DNA of 64,000 bases from JAIRLS01 sp031551455 (GTDB lineage: Bacteria > Bacteroidota > Bacteroidia > Bacteroidales > UBA4181): NCBI GenBank assembly GCA_031551455.1, contig JAVBNP010000006.1, positions 7,909-71,908 on the forward strand. The letters run 5' to 3'. The notes under the pieces were generated by a model that ran no database searches, had not been told where the DNA came from, and worked only from the letters and a program-made list of their open reading frames with translations. The position numbers were made by a program, and so were the translations under genes. Position 1 is the stretch's first letter. Each line of letters starts with the position of its first letter. Shown here piece by piece: positions 56,312 through 64,000 of the stretch.

Positions 56312-56377
56312 AACCTATCGGGTCTTTGAGACCCAACAGGTTAATCGACCTATTGGGTTTTGAAAGCCCGATAGGTC
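56312..56377. repeat. Two tandem 31-nt palindromic hairpins
   Basis: Hairpins at 56312-56342 and 56347-56377, 4 bp apart, with cores CCTATCGGGTCT and CCTATTGGGTTT. Each has 14-nt arms, a 3-nt apex and two transition mismatches. They sit between convergent genes, a position that suits a two-way terminator. Confidence 0.75.
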
Positions 56378-56473
56378 TTACAACCGAAAAAATAAGTACG
56401 AATTTCGACTTGATTCTGCTCGTTTTTCCGAAAGGTCAAACGAATCAAGCGCAAATTTTGAATCTTAAATCTT

Positions 56474-57178
56474 TTATGTTGTCGCCTGCAACAAAAACAC
56501 CGCAGGAACCTTATGCAGTTGCGGCAATTTGTTTCTCCACTGTTTGATGCTTCGTGTAACGATCATTTCATTGGCGCCGGTAATATCCGCCGCAATAGTC
56601 AATAACGTTTCCGGTTTGCAGCATTTCAAAATATCTTCTAAAAGCTGCATGTTGCGATAAGGCGTTTCGATGAAAATCTGCGTTTGTTGTTCCGCAGCCG
56701 AACGTCGTTCCAGTATCCGTATTCGCTCCGTACGTTCGTTCTGTTTCACCGGAAGATACCCGACAAAGGCAAATGATTGCCCGTTGAGTCCGGAAGCCAT
56801 CAGCGCCATTAAAATAGACGAAGGTCCTACCAACGGTACCACCTTAATTCCGTGTTCATGTGCCAACCTAACGACAGCCGCTCCGGGATCGGCCACACCC
56901 GGAACACCCGCTTCCGAAATAACCCCGGTATCAGCCTCCTGCAAATAAGGTAGGAGAGAAGCTGCTTCGCTCGCAGTAGTATGTTCATTCAATTCACGAA
57001 ATTGCAGTTGATCAATTGGCCCGGGATGCCCGGCTTTGGATAAAAACCGCCTCGCCGTGCGGATATCCTCCACAACAAACTGCCGCAAACCATGTATTAC
57101 GGTAACAACATGCGGCGGCAATACCTGCGGGTTGGTATTTTCGGACAATAGGGTAGGAGAGAGGTAGAGAACAGGCAT
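56474..57178 (-). CDS. RsmI-like SAM-dependent methyltransferase (short form)
   Basis: 234 residues in the tetrapyrrole-methylase/RsmI fold: FVVEDIRTARRFL, LLPYLQEADTGVISEAGVPGVADPGAAVV (the RsmI-type glycine-rich region), VVPLVGPSSILMALMASGLNG and FVGYLPVKQNERTERI, then FIETPYRNMQLL. RsmI 2'-O-methylates C1402 of 16S rRNA. This form is shorter than E. coli RsmI (about 286) and the start differs, so it may be a paralogue with another target. Stand-alone gene on the minus strand. Confidence 0.85.
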   Translation of the reverse strand: MPVLYLSPTLLSENTNPQVLPPHVVTVIHGLRQFVVEDIRTARRFLSKAGHPGPIDQLQFRELNEHTTASEAASLLPYLQEADTGVISEAGVPGVADPGAAVVRLAHEHGIKVVPLVGPSSILMALMASGLNGQSFAFVGYLPVKQNERTERIRILERRSAAEQQTQIFIETPYRNMQLLEDILKCCKPETLLTIAADITGANEMIVTRSIKQWRNKLPQLHKVPAVFLLQATT

Positions 57179-57461
57179 TTTAATTGACTATTTTATTTAC
57201 AAATTGTCCACCGATGACAAAACCAAAAAAAGCATCATAAAATAGGGATTACTTTCGTTGAGCTCGCTTTGCTTGCACATAACAATCTGTATATTAGATA
57301 ACAATAACACCATTACATCTGAATGGGTAACGATTTAGTAACGACTGATTTGCTATACAATGCATTGATTTTCTTACTTAAATAACTCTATTTTGACTCA
57401 AAGATATATTTCTTTTTTGGGTTTAAAAATTGGAAAATGGAAAATAAATAAATTCATTTTA

Positions 57462-57776
57462 CTATTTTCGTAAAACCACACTATTTGAGGCGATTAATTG
57501 ATCACTGCCATTGAAAATCCGAATAGTAGAAATACCATCGTTTTGTTCCGGCATCATGGGTACACCAATATTTTTGATAAAGCAACAACTATCGATGGAT
57601 ACTTTATCGGACTCGTTTAGTTCGGTTCCTAACAGTTGTTTTGCAATACGCTCAGCACCTTCGTAGGTTTCGGACTTTACTGAAAAGTTGGTTCTTTCCC
57701 AGTAGGTTACTTTTTCATCTTTGTAAAAACCAAATGTTTTCATCTCTACTTTGTTTAAATCTTTTTTGTTTGTCAT
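57462..57776 (-). CDS. Small protein of unknown function
   Basis: 104 residues, no signal peptide or membrane helix. Starts MTNKKDLNKVEMKTFGFYK and has a beta-rich middle and end (IDSCCFIKNIGVP, TIRIFNGSDQLIASNSVVL). A Cys pair is present. Composition and codons look normal for a gene. No family was recognised and the flanks (283 bp and 410 bp without genes) give no functional hint. Confidence 0.55.
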   Translation of the reverse strand: MTNKKDLNKVEMKTFGFYKDEKVTYWERTNFSVKSETYEGAERIAKQLLGTELNESDKVSIDSCCFIKNIGVPMMPEQNDGISTIRIFNGSDQLIASNSVVLRK

Positions 57777-58186
57777 ACTATTGTTTTTTTATTTGTTATT
57801 ACTTTTTGAAATCAGACACTTTATTTCATGGGCGATTCTCAATTCCGTGTCCCGTCAGGCAAGGTTTTGCGGGAAAATACTACCCGACCGAAGGGAGGGC
57901 TGGAGATTTTTCCGCAAACGTGCTTGACCTTGCCGGACGAAATGGACACGGAATTATCTTTGCCCGATGAAATAAAGGGGATAAAAACCTTTTTTCTGTA
58001 TACTTTAAAAGTCAAAATAGTTAATTGAAAGAAATTACTTCCCAGGTATTTTGTCGGCGACAAAGAGTTTCGACCTATTTTATTTAAATTTCCATCTAAC
58101 AAAAAACGACTTTCTAACGTTTCTCCTATAGAGATAATATTAGGTGAAAATTCATTGATTTACACAGTTTTATATATTGTGACGAC
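57777..58186. other. Intergenic region with a large imperfect inverted repeat
   Basis: Holds the folded element at 57841-57955. Open frames on both strands (57828-58028 plus; 57839-58102 minus) are side effects of its symmetry and were not called. The rest, up to the kinase ATG, is AT-rich without clear promoter elements. Confidence 0.5.
57841..57955. repeat. 115-bp imperfect inverted repeat
   Basis: Outer arms AATTCCGTGTCC (57841-57852) and GGACACGGAATT (57944-57955) are exactly complementary. Further inward, CAGGCAAGGT pairs with ACCTTGCCGG, and TTTTGCGGGAAAA (57866-57877 region) with TTTTCCGCAAA (57907-57917). The whole could fold as one long branched hairpin. It may be a miniature mobile element or a structured leader of the kinase gene. 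Confidence 0.55.
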
Positions 58187-60787
58187 ATGGAAAAGAGGAA
58201 ATATAAAATCAAAAGCCGGAACAGAGGCCGGTACGTTTCCGATAGTAACGTAAACGTCCTGCCGGAAAACATCCTACAGATGCAGACGCTCAACGATTTG
58301 CTATTACACAGCGGGGAAGTGGTGGTTTATGCGGCAAACGACGAACGGAAAACCATCCGGGCTGTTTCCGGAAGTATTTCGTTGTACGGATACGACCCCG
58401 ACGAATTCATTACGGGCCAATACGTTCTGAGTGATTTTATACATCCCGGCGACCTGGAGGGTGTTCATAAAAAAGTAGGCGATGCAACGGCCAAAAAGTC
58501 GGTAAGTTTCGACTTGGAATACAGGGCTATGAAAAAGTCGGGCGACTATATTTGGGTGGTTTCCACCACTCTTCCCGAATATGACTCCGAAGGGAAGGTG
58601 ACCCGTTTCCTGATCAAGATCAAGGATATCAGTATCAGGAAACTATATGAGGCGGAATTGAACGAAATGTGGCAACAATCGGCAAAAGACAAAAGCACCA
58701 TGCGCGGGATTTTTGATTATTCTACGGATGGCATTGTCCTGATCAACAGCGAAGGTATTATTGTTGATTGGAGCAAAGGATACGAGCGGATTTCGGGTAT
58801 TTTGAAAGAAGAAGCCGTAGGAAAACAGGTATGGGAAGTTACTTCGATGATGCTGTATTATAAAGTCCGGAGCCGGGAAACATTGGAATATGTGGTATCA
58901 TCATTGAAGGAAATTGTTGCCGGCAAGCAACCCGGGGTCATCATCCGGCACATCACGCACCGGAAAACCGGAGAGCACAGGGTAATTCATGTCCTGTACT
59001 TTCCCATACCCATGCCCGATAGTACTATGATTGGCGCCATTGTCCGCGATATCACCGAGACGGAACGTGCCCGAGAAGAAATAGAACAAGGTAAAAGTTT
59101 GCTTGAAAATATTATGGAAGCCATCCCCGCCCCGGTTTTCGTAAAAAATGCGGAAAGAAATTATATCAAGTGCAACCAGGCTTTCCTCAAAGAATTCGGT
59201 GTCAGCCATAACCAGGTGATTGGTAAAAAGGGTGAAGATGTATTACCTGGTTTTGCAGATGAAATCATGGAAATAGACCGGAAATTGCTTGAAGACGACA
59301 TCCAACCTGACTTACGGATTGCCGTTTACAACCGGGAATTGGAAAGGATCACTTATCGCAGTGCAATGAATATCAATGGCAAAAGGGAAGGTATTGTGGG
59401 CGTGATGCTTGATGTTGCCGACCTGAAGAAGGCCGAAGAGGAACTATCGACCGAAAAGAACCGGCTGCTGGCCATCGGCAGTAACCTTCCCAACGGTTGC
59501 ATCTACCGGTTGGAAATAAACAGGAGCGATAAAAAGATAAAGCTGTTGTATGCAAGCGATGCCTGGGAAAAAGTTACCAATACTCGTCTCGAAGATGCGT
59601 TGCGCGACATCAATACAGTGTTTTCGAAAAACCATCCCGCCGAATTGGATAAGATGTTAATCGATACATGGAACCCCATGTATGACGATGAAGATCTGAC
59701 ATACGAATTGCGGTATTTCTACACCCCCACCGAAGTGCGCTGGTTGTACGTGTCGGCGCACCTGCACCTTGTGAACGGGCAATTGATGGCCGACGGTATC
59801 ATCCTCGACATGACCCGCCGCAAACAGGCGGAAATGGAATTGGACGCATACCGTCAAAAGCTGGAATTATTGGTGAAGGAACGCACGGAAGAACTTGCCG
59901 TGACTAACGAAGAGTTGGAGGCGGCCAACGAGGAATTACTGTCGGCCAACGAAGAAATGCTGTCGGCCAACGAAGAGATGATATCGACCAACGACGAACT
60001 GTCCCTCTACAAGACGCAACTGGAACAAATGGTGGCCGACAAAACCAGAGAATTATGGCAGGCCAAGGAAAAAGCCGAAGAGTCGGACAGGTTGAAGTCG
60101 GCCTTCCTGGCTAACATGTCGCACGAAATACGTACGCCGCTCAACGGGATCATCGGGTTCGTCAACTTCCTCAACTCGGGTAACCTGACGTCCGACCTGT
60201 ACCAGGAATATGCGCAGGTGGTGAACACATGCAGCCAGCAATTGGTTCGGCTGATCGACGATATCATCGACCTCTCCAAGATCGAAGCCGGGCAGTTGAA
60301 GATATGCCCGGTACCGACATGCATCAATACATTGTTGCACGAGAAATGCAACGAGTTCGAAGCCTGCATGAAAACCAATAACAAGCAGTATGTTGCACTG
60401 GTGCTCGACGACAGTTGTTTCGTGGAAAATTGCAAATTCCTTGTCGACCCGCTGCGCCTGCAGCAAATACTAACCAATCTGATCGGCAACGCCATCAAGT
60501 TCACCGAAAAGGGTTATATCAGCTTCGGATACAGGCCGCTCGAACCCGGAATACTTGAATTTATGGTGGAGGATACCGGCATCGGCATCGAACCCGACCA
60601 GTTGGAAGTTATCTTCGACCGTTTCAGGCAGGCTAAAACAGGCAATAATCGTTTTTATGGCGGCACCGGGCTTGGGTTGGCCATCACACGGAACCTGGTA
60701 CGATTGATGGGCGGTGAGATATCCGTCGAGTCAACTGTCGGTACAGGGTCATCATTCCGTTTCACCATTGCCTGCCAACCGGCTTGA
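58187..60787 (+). CDS. Multi-PAS sensor histidine kinase
   Basis: 866 residues, no membrane segment, so probably cytoplasmic. Four PAS domains: about 25-145 (LYGYDPDEFITGQYVLSDFI), 165-290 (IFDYSTDGIVLINSEGIIV), 300-415 (ILENIMEAIPAPVFVKN-like) and 425-545. A heptad coiled coil about 555-640 repeats EELxxANEE units. HisKA H-box is FLANMSHEIRTPLNGI with His 646. HATPase motifs: NLIGNAIKFTEKG (N box), VEDTGIGIEPD (G1) and GGTGLGLAITRNLVRLMGG (G2). No receiver domain and no adjacent response regulator, so it is an orphan. Arginine codons differ from the left part of the window. Confidence 0.93.
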   Translation: MEKRKYKIKSRNRGRYVSDSNVNVLPENILQMQTLNDLLLHSGEVVVYAANDERKTIRAVSGSISLYGYDPDEFITGQYVLSDFIHPGDLEGVHKKVGDATAKKSVSFDLEYRAMKKSGDYIWVVSTTLPEYDSEGKVTRFLIKIKDISIRKLYEAELNEMWQQSAKDKSTMRGIFDYSTDGIVLINSEGIIVDWSKGYERISGILKEEAVGKQVWEVTSMMLYYKVRSRETLEYVVSSLKEIVAGKQPGVIIRHITHRKTGEHRVIHVLYFPIPMPDSTMIGAIVRDITETERAREEIEQGKSLLENIMEAIPAPVFVKNAERNYIKCNQAFLKEFGVSHNQVIGKKGEDVLPGFADEIMEIDRKLLEDDIQPDLRIAVYNRELERITYRSAMNINGKREGIVGVMLDVADLKKAEEELSTEKNRLLAIGSNLPNGCIYRLEINRSDKKIKLLYASDAWEKVTNTRLEDALRDINTVFSKNHPAELDKMLIDTWNPMYDDEDLTYELRYFYTPTEVRWLYVSAHLHLVNGQLMADGIILDMTRRKQAEMELDAYRQKLELLVKERTEELAVTNEELEAANEELLSANEEMLSANEEMISTNDELSLYKTQLEQMVADKTRELWQAKEKAEESDRLKSAFLANMSHEIRTPLNGIIGFVNFLNSGNLTSDLYQEYAQVVNTCSQQLVRLIDDIIDLSKIEAGQLKICPVPTCINTLLHEKCNEFEACMKTNNKQYVALVLDDSCFVENCKFLVDPLRLQQILTNLIGNAIKFTEKGYISFGYRPLEPGILEFMVEDTGIGIEPDQLEVIFDRFRQAKTGNNRFYGGTGLGLAITRNLVRLMGGEISVESTVGTGSSFRFTIACQPA

Positions 60788-60887
60788 AGATTGAATATCA
60801 AAATATCGATACGAACAAAAAGACATGTTGCTTGAGGGATTAAAGACGATATGGGGGAGATGAGGCACAACCTCGTCCCAAACTATA

Positions 60888-61634
60888 TTATTGCAACTGT
60901 CTTACCCTTACGTTGATTTTTCTTTCATTTTGCAACATATCTTTCAGATCCGCGATATTTGTGTATCCGTAATGATACGGGTAAAGAATTTTCGGTTGGA
61001 AAAGCATTGCCGCACGGGCAGCCTGTTCCAATGTCATTGTGTAAGGCTGGTTCACCGGGAGAAAAGCGACGTCGATGTCTTTCAGTTGGATCATTTCGGG
61101 AATATCCTCGGTGTCACCGGCAATGTACACACGTTTGTTACCTAATTGCAGAATATAGCCGTTGTCGCGGCCTTTGGGATGAAATTGCGTATGACCTTCG
61201 GTAGTGTTATACGCCGGCACAACTTGTATTTTAATACCGTCAACGGTACGCTCGTCGCCGTTCTTCATAACGTCGCCTTCTTTTATTTTTTCGTATACGT
61301 TGCCGGTCACCACAAGCTTTGTTCCTTGCTTCCGCACGGCGGCAATAGCAGCGGGATCGAGGTGGTCGCCGTGCTCGTGGGTGATCAGGATCAGATCGGC
61401 TTTCGGCAACTTGGTATAATCGGCATATTCGCCCACGGGATCGATGTGAATGATGTAGCCGTTGAAATCGAACATCAACGTACCGTGCTTGATGAAATAT
61501 ATTGTCAGTTTGCCCTTACCGGTATCGAATACATCGCTTTCGAAATTTTGGCTTTGAGCAAAAGCGCTCAACGAAAAAAACAGGATTACCATAGGAGTTT
61601 GAAAATTAGAGTGAATAAGATCTATTATATTCAT
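60888..61634 (-). CDS. Metallo-beta-lactamase-fold hydrolase (UlaG-like), exported
   Basis: 248 residues. A signal peptide is probable; an alternative start at 61592 (MVILFFSLSAFAQ) gives a shorter one. The metal site LITHEHGDHLDPAA (H-x-H-x-D-H) is intact; further ligands are EGHTQFHPKG and YIAGDTEDIPEM, with YPYHYGYTN near the end. Known relatives: L-ascorbate-6-phosphate lactonase UlaG and the UPF0173 group. An exported form in Bacteroidota is common but its substrate is not known. It is convergent with the PAS kinase gene. Confidence 0.88.
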   Translation of the reverse strand: MNIIDLIHSNFQTPMVILFFSLSAFAQSQNFESDVFDTGKGKLTIYFIKHGTLMFDFNGYIIHIDPVGEYADYTKLPKADLILITHEHGDHLDPAAIAAVRKQGTKLVVTGNVYEKIKEGDVMKNGDERTVDGIKIQVVPAYNTTEGHTQFHPKGRDNGYILQLGNKRVYIAGDTEDIPEMIQLKDIDVAFLPVNQPYTMTLEQAARAAMLFQPKILYPYHYGYTNIADLKDMLQNERKINVRVRQLQ

Positions 61635-61821
61635 GATATTATAGAAACAAATATTGAGAAATAGGGTTCATTTTATGGACGGTTACAAACCATGAAATAA
61701 AAGAACGAAATGTCTATTCCGTATTTCGAAAGAGGCAGGGGCATTATTTCGGCCGGAATGATTGTACACAGTTAGTGTTATAAAAAATACTAAAAACCAT
61801 CCGTAATCAATAGACAATTTC

Positions 61822-61829
61822 TATATTTG
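61822..61829 (+). promoter_or_regulatory. Putative -7 element of the first paralogue
   Basis: TATATTTG, 34 bp before the ATG at 61864. No convincing -33 element, so confidence is low. Confidence 0.45.
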
Positions 61830-61863
61830 CACCGTTTCAATATCGGCTTCAAGTTATGTATTT

Positions 61864-62529
61864 ATGAAAAAAGTGTATTATACGCCGTCTACCCCCATGG
61901 TAGACGTTATGAAAGACGATTTCCACAGGCAGGATATGTTATGCTCGTTAGGGTTCAAACCCGGTTTTAAGGAAAACACATCTGTTTTGGAGGCATGCAA
62001 TGACCAGGGGGTGAATGTTGAATTATTCCTTCTCATCAATAATTTGTACACGTATGATGATTATGCGCCGGATGACGACATCGTCAAGGGTTTGTCCGTC
62101 GAACAGACGCTCAAATGCAATAGCTACGCCCAGGACTTCTTTTTCCATGTCAATGGCGTTGATCTGAGGAGGAAATACGACAGGTTGAAATCCAGGCTGG
62201 AAGACAGCAGTATGCTTACCGGACTTTTTGATGCGTTATGGGACTCGCTGTGCAAACAGTATGCAGATATCGACAAGCTGATTGAACAGTATGCGAATGC
62301 GCCGGAGTCGATAACTTCCGCGCAGGTCGAACACATCATCATCGGCCTTGAACAGGAATGTTACAAATGCACGGAACATTTGATAGAATACCTGGAAGGG
62401 TTGCGTTTAACGGGCGAAAACCGTGCGGCTGCCGACGATTTTACAGGATATTTGAAGTTTTTCCGTAAAGATTGCGGTAGGTTTGACACCGCTAAAAATG
62501 TGGCTTTTCGGAAAATGATACGAAGTTAG
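61864..62529 (+). CDS. Divergent ScdA/hemerythrin-like helical protein, paralogue A
   Basis: 221 residues, all-helical, no signal peptide. It opens MKKVYYTPSTPMVDVMKDDF and continues NTSVLEACNDQGVNVELFLL, matching the order of an N-terminal ScdA-like domain (I-x-D-x-V...L-x-x-x-C). The C-terminal part (about 85-221) should be a four-helix bundle. The His ligands of hemerythrins seen in related positions are mostly absent here (CNSYAQDFF and LCKQYADIDKLIEQY). It faces paralogue B with only 7 bp between their stops. Function unknown; a lost metal site suggests a structural or sensing role. Arginine codons are mainly AGG. Confidence 0.72.
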   Translation: MKKVYYTPSTPMVDVMKDDFHRQDMLCSLGFKPGFKENTSVLEACNDQGVNVELFLLINNLYTYDDYAPDDDIVKGLSVEQTLKCNSYAQDFFFHVNGVDLRRKYDRLKSRLEDSSMLTGLFDALWDSLCKQYADIDKLIEQYANAPESITSAQVEHIIIGLEQECYKCTEHLIEYLEGLRLTGENRAAADDFTGYLKFFRKDCGRFDTAKNVAFRKMIRS

Positions 62530-62536
62530 TTGATAC

Positions 62537-63208
62537 TCAATTCCTCACTAACCTCCTGAATACTGCATCCTTGATTACGTTGTGCCTGTCGAAATCCGAA
62601 CGCATGAAAATCAGGTATATCCTCAACTGGTCAAATGATACCCCATGAAGGTCTTCTACCTGCAAATCAGACAAATACCTGATCACTGCATCCAAGCTGC
62701 GGTTTATTTCCGACTTTTGCGTTGCCAGATATTCGAACTGGACGGACTTGATTGTCTGGGAAGTGTTCAGATACTGCTCAAAAATTTGGTTAATGGTGGA
62801 AATATGCTCCGCCATGCAATTCCAGAAAGTATCAAAAAATTTTGAAATGTGCACTATGTCCCTCTTAGGCAGGAATGCCATCACCGTATCATAGATTTGT
62901 AGAATATGTGGTTTGTTGATCGTATTAAAATAATAATGCGCCTTGATGATATAATCGATGGCCTGGGTGAGGGGAAACTCGCCCAGCAGGTTATCCTCAA
63001 TCGAATAATCGTCAAATGAATATACGTTGCAGACGTATACGAACAAATCGGCATGAATGTCGTTGCCTGCACACAAGTCCTTTACCGAAAGGTCTTTTTC
63101 ATAGTCGCAATTTATCCGGAACATATCCAGCAAATGTTGCCTCCTGAAATTATCCCTCAGAATATCGGATAGTTTGGTGTACGGGGTATAATAATACGTG
63201 CTTTTCAT
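62537..63208 (-). CDS. Divergent ScdA/hemerythrin-like helical protein, paralogue B
   Basis: 223 residues. N-terminal half KLSDILRDNFRRQHLLDMFR, then LSVKDLCAGNDIHADLFVYV, aligns with paralogues A and C and with ScdA_N-type domains. In the helical part IIKAHYYFNT (His in a T/A-H-x-Y position) and CMAEHISTINQIFEQYL keep two possible metal His. The Glu expected four residues after the second His (H-x-x-x-E) is Ile. The C-terminus IFMRSDFDRHNVIKDAVFRRL is the best-conserved block among the three. If it binds iron the site is incomplete. Likely cytoplasmic. Confidence 0.72.
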   Translation of the reverse strand: MKSTYYYTPYTKLSDILRDNFRRQHLLDMFRINCDYEKDLSVKDLCAGNDIHADLFVYVCNVYSFDDYSIEDNLLGEFPLTQAIDYIIKAHYYFNTINKPHILQIYDTVMAFLPKRDIVHISKFFDTFWNCMAEHISTINQIFEQYLNTSQTIKSVQFEYLATQKSEINRSLDAVIRYLSDLQVEDLHGVSFDQLRIYLIFMRSDFDRHNVIKDAVFRRLVRN

Positions 63209-63312
63209 GTTATTAAGAATAAGTGTTAAGAAAGAACTGATATTGGTGACTGCTATTGAATATTTGCGAAGATACTTAGATTAATGCTGCAAATGCCGGG
63301 ATGCAAATCCGT

Positions 63313-63978
63313 TCAATTTATCATCCGCTTGAATGTTGTGTAAACCACCTCATCGTGCAGGTTGAAATCTTTGCGCAAGCAAATCAGGTAGAATTTCAGG
63401 TGGTCTACCTGCACTTCGTAGTCTTCGGACGCTTCTGCCCCCGATACATGCTTGATCAGGACATCCAAAGTACGGTTGATTTCTGTTTTCAGTTCCATCA
63501 TATACTCCACCTGTTTGGGCGTAACCGATCCGGGTTGTTCCATGTACTGCTTGAAGAGCTTGTTGCAGCCGGTAAGGTGTTCGTCCGAATATATCCAGAA
63601 AACATCGAAAAGACCGGTGAGCGCCCGGTTATCCTCTCCCGAAAGGAAAGTCTTCATTTCGCCGAACCTTGTTTTGATTTCCGACATATACTTGTGAATA
63701 AAAAAATCATGCACCTTGAATATGTATTTGATCGCATCGGCAACGGGGAATTCGCCTTTGATGTTTTCCTCAATCGAATATTCCTCGTAGGTATACAAAT
63801 TGCAAACGAGCAGGAAGATGTCCACACTGGCCCGGTTGGCAACACAAATTTCCCCGATGGAAATGTCGTCATCATAACTGTATTCGATATCAAACAAATC
63901 GAACAGGATTGACCTGCGGTAATTGTCGCGCAGGATATCCGAAACTTTACTTTCAGGCGTATAATAAGGTACTTTCAT
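63313..63978 (-). CDS. Divergent ScdA/hemerythrin-like helical protein, paralogue C
   Basis: 221 residues, closest to paralogue B: YYTPESKVSDILRDNYRRSI, ISIGEICVANRASVDIFLLV, then IEENIKGEFPVADAIKYIFK. Two His in the hemerythrin-like positions remain (KVHDFFIHKY, SDEHLTGCNKLF), but the H-x-x-x-E glutamate is Cys. The end ICLRKDFNLHDEVVYTTFKRM matches the others. Same strand as paralogue B, 104 bp upstream in transcription, so B and C may be one unit. The three copies close the window; further copies may lie beyond it. Confidence 0.72.
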   Translation of the reverse strand: MKVPYYTPESKVSDILRDNYRRSILFDLFDIEYSYDDDISIGEICVANRASVDIFLLVCNLYTYEEYSIEENIKGEFPVADAIKYIFKVHDFFIHKYMSEIKTRFGEMKTFLSGEDNRALTGLFDVFWIYSDEHLTGCNKLFKQYMEQPGSVTPKQVEYMMELKTEINRTLDVLIKHVSGAEASEDYEVQVDHLKFYLICLRKDFNLHDEVVYTTFKRMIN

Positions 63979-64000
63979 GATAGTGATGATTGGCCGTCTT

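Noticed and set aside
26017..56377. Palindromic repeats considered as CRISPR repeats
   Set aside because: They are single or paired, lack regular spacers of 25-40 bp in series, and no cas gene is present.
57828..58102. Overlapping frames on both strands in the inverted repeat upstream of the kinase
   Set aside because: Both frames arise from the same symmetric DNA, so at most one could be real, and neither has a recognisable family or start.
1..64000. tRNA, rRNA, transposase, integrase and phage genes
   Set aside because: All gaps and frames were read for them; no cloverleaf, rRNA-like stretch, DDE or tyrosine recombinase motif was seen. A tRNAscan or Infernal run could still find something missed.

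Overview
The window looks like a chromosomal segment of an anaerobic or facultatively anaerobic member of the Bacteroidota, probably Bacteroidales-like. The evidence is type IX secretion (T9SS) cargo with SprB repeats and gliding-type C-terminal domains, two PorP/SprF proteins, a TonB-dependent receptor, many lipoproteins, and promoters of the Bacteroidota form TTTG-N19-21-TAnnTTTG with little use of Shine-Dalgarno sites. The genus cannot be fixed from the sequence alone. Two perfect parS-type palindromes lie beside mnmG, so this part of the chromosome is probably near the replication origin.

Region 1 (1-12.6 kb, all minus strand) is a catabolic operon under a GntR/LacI-type chimeric regulator. 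In transcription order it encodes a DUF1080 lipoprotein, a corrinoid protein, a UroD-type methyltransferase, an iron-dependent alcohol dehydrogenase, a Tat-exported TIM-barrel isomerase/epimerase, an MFS transporter, a second UroD-type protein, a Tat-exported Gfo/Idh/MocA oxidoreductase, an SGNH esterase and a GH29-like alpha-fucosidase that runs off the window start. It joins the parts of a 3-keto-glycoside cleavage pathway to a corrinoid methyl-transfer module. The inferred role is use of an O-methylated glycoside or methoxylated plant compound.

Region 2 (12.9-28.4 kb) is mixed metabolism: a cupin lipoprotein; a TonB receptor with a TPP riboswitch and promoter, almost certainly for thiamine uptake; a three-gene secreted cluster with a T9SS cargo; a six-hairpin glycosidase followed by a Gfo/Idh oxidoreductase; CstA with an Asp/Glu racemase; YchF; and a nucleotidyltransferase-like protein. 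Region 3 (28.6-39.5 kb) holds a DUF2339/DUF3999 membrane pair, carboxynorspermidine dehydrogenase, a GntR/UTRA regulator, an L,D-transpeptidase-like lipoprotein, adenine deaminase, two parS sites and mnmG.

Region 4 (40.0-56.2 kb, plus strand) is a T9SS/adhesin locus: a 920-residue type B cargo, a PorE-like TPR/beta-propeller/OmpA protein, a PorP/SprF protein, a SPOR protein, a giant cargo of about 2,940 residues and a second PorP/SprF protein. It looks like two cargo/PorP pairs sharing an envelope anchor.

Region 5 (56.4-64 kb) has an RsmI-like methyltransferase, a small unknown gene, a multi-PAS histidine kinase, an UlaG-like metallo-hydrolase and three paralogous helical proteins related to ScdA/hemerythrin-type proteins. 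From about 57.8 kb arginine and leucine codon choice shifts (more AGG, CGG and CTG), which hints at separate ancestry. Scattered between genes is a family of 31-nt hairpins with a fixed 14-3-14 layout. No tRNA, rRNA, CRISPR array, transposase or phage gene was found.
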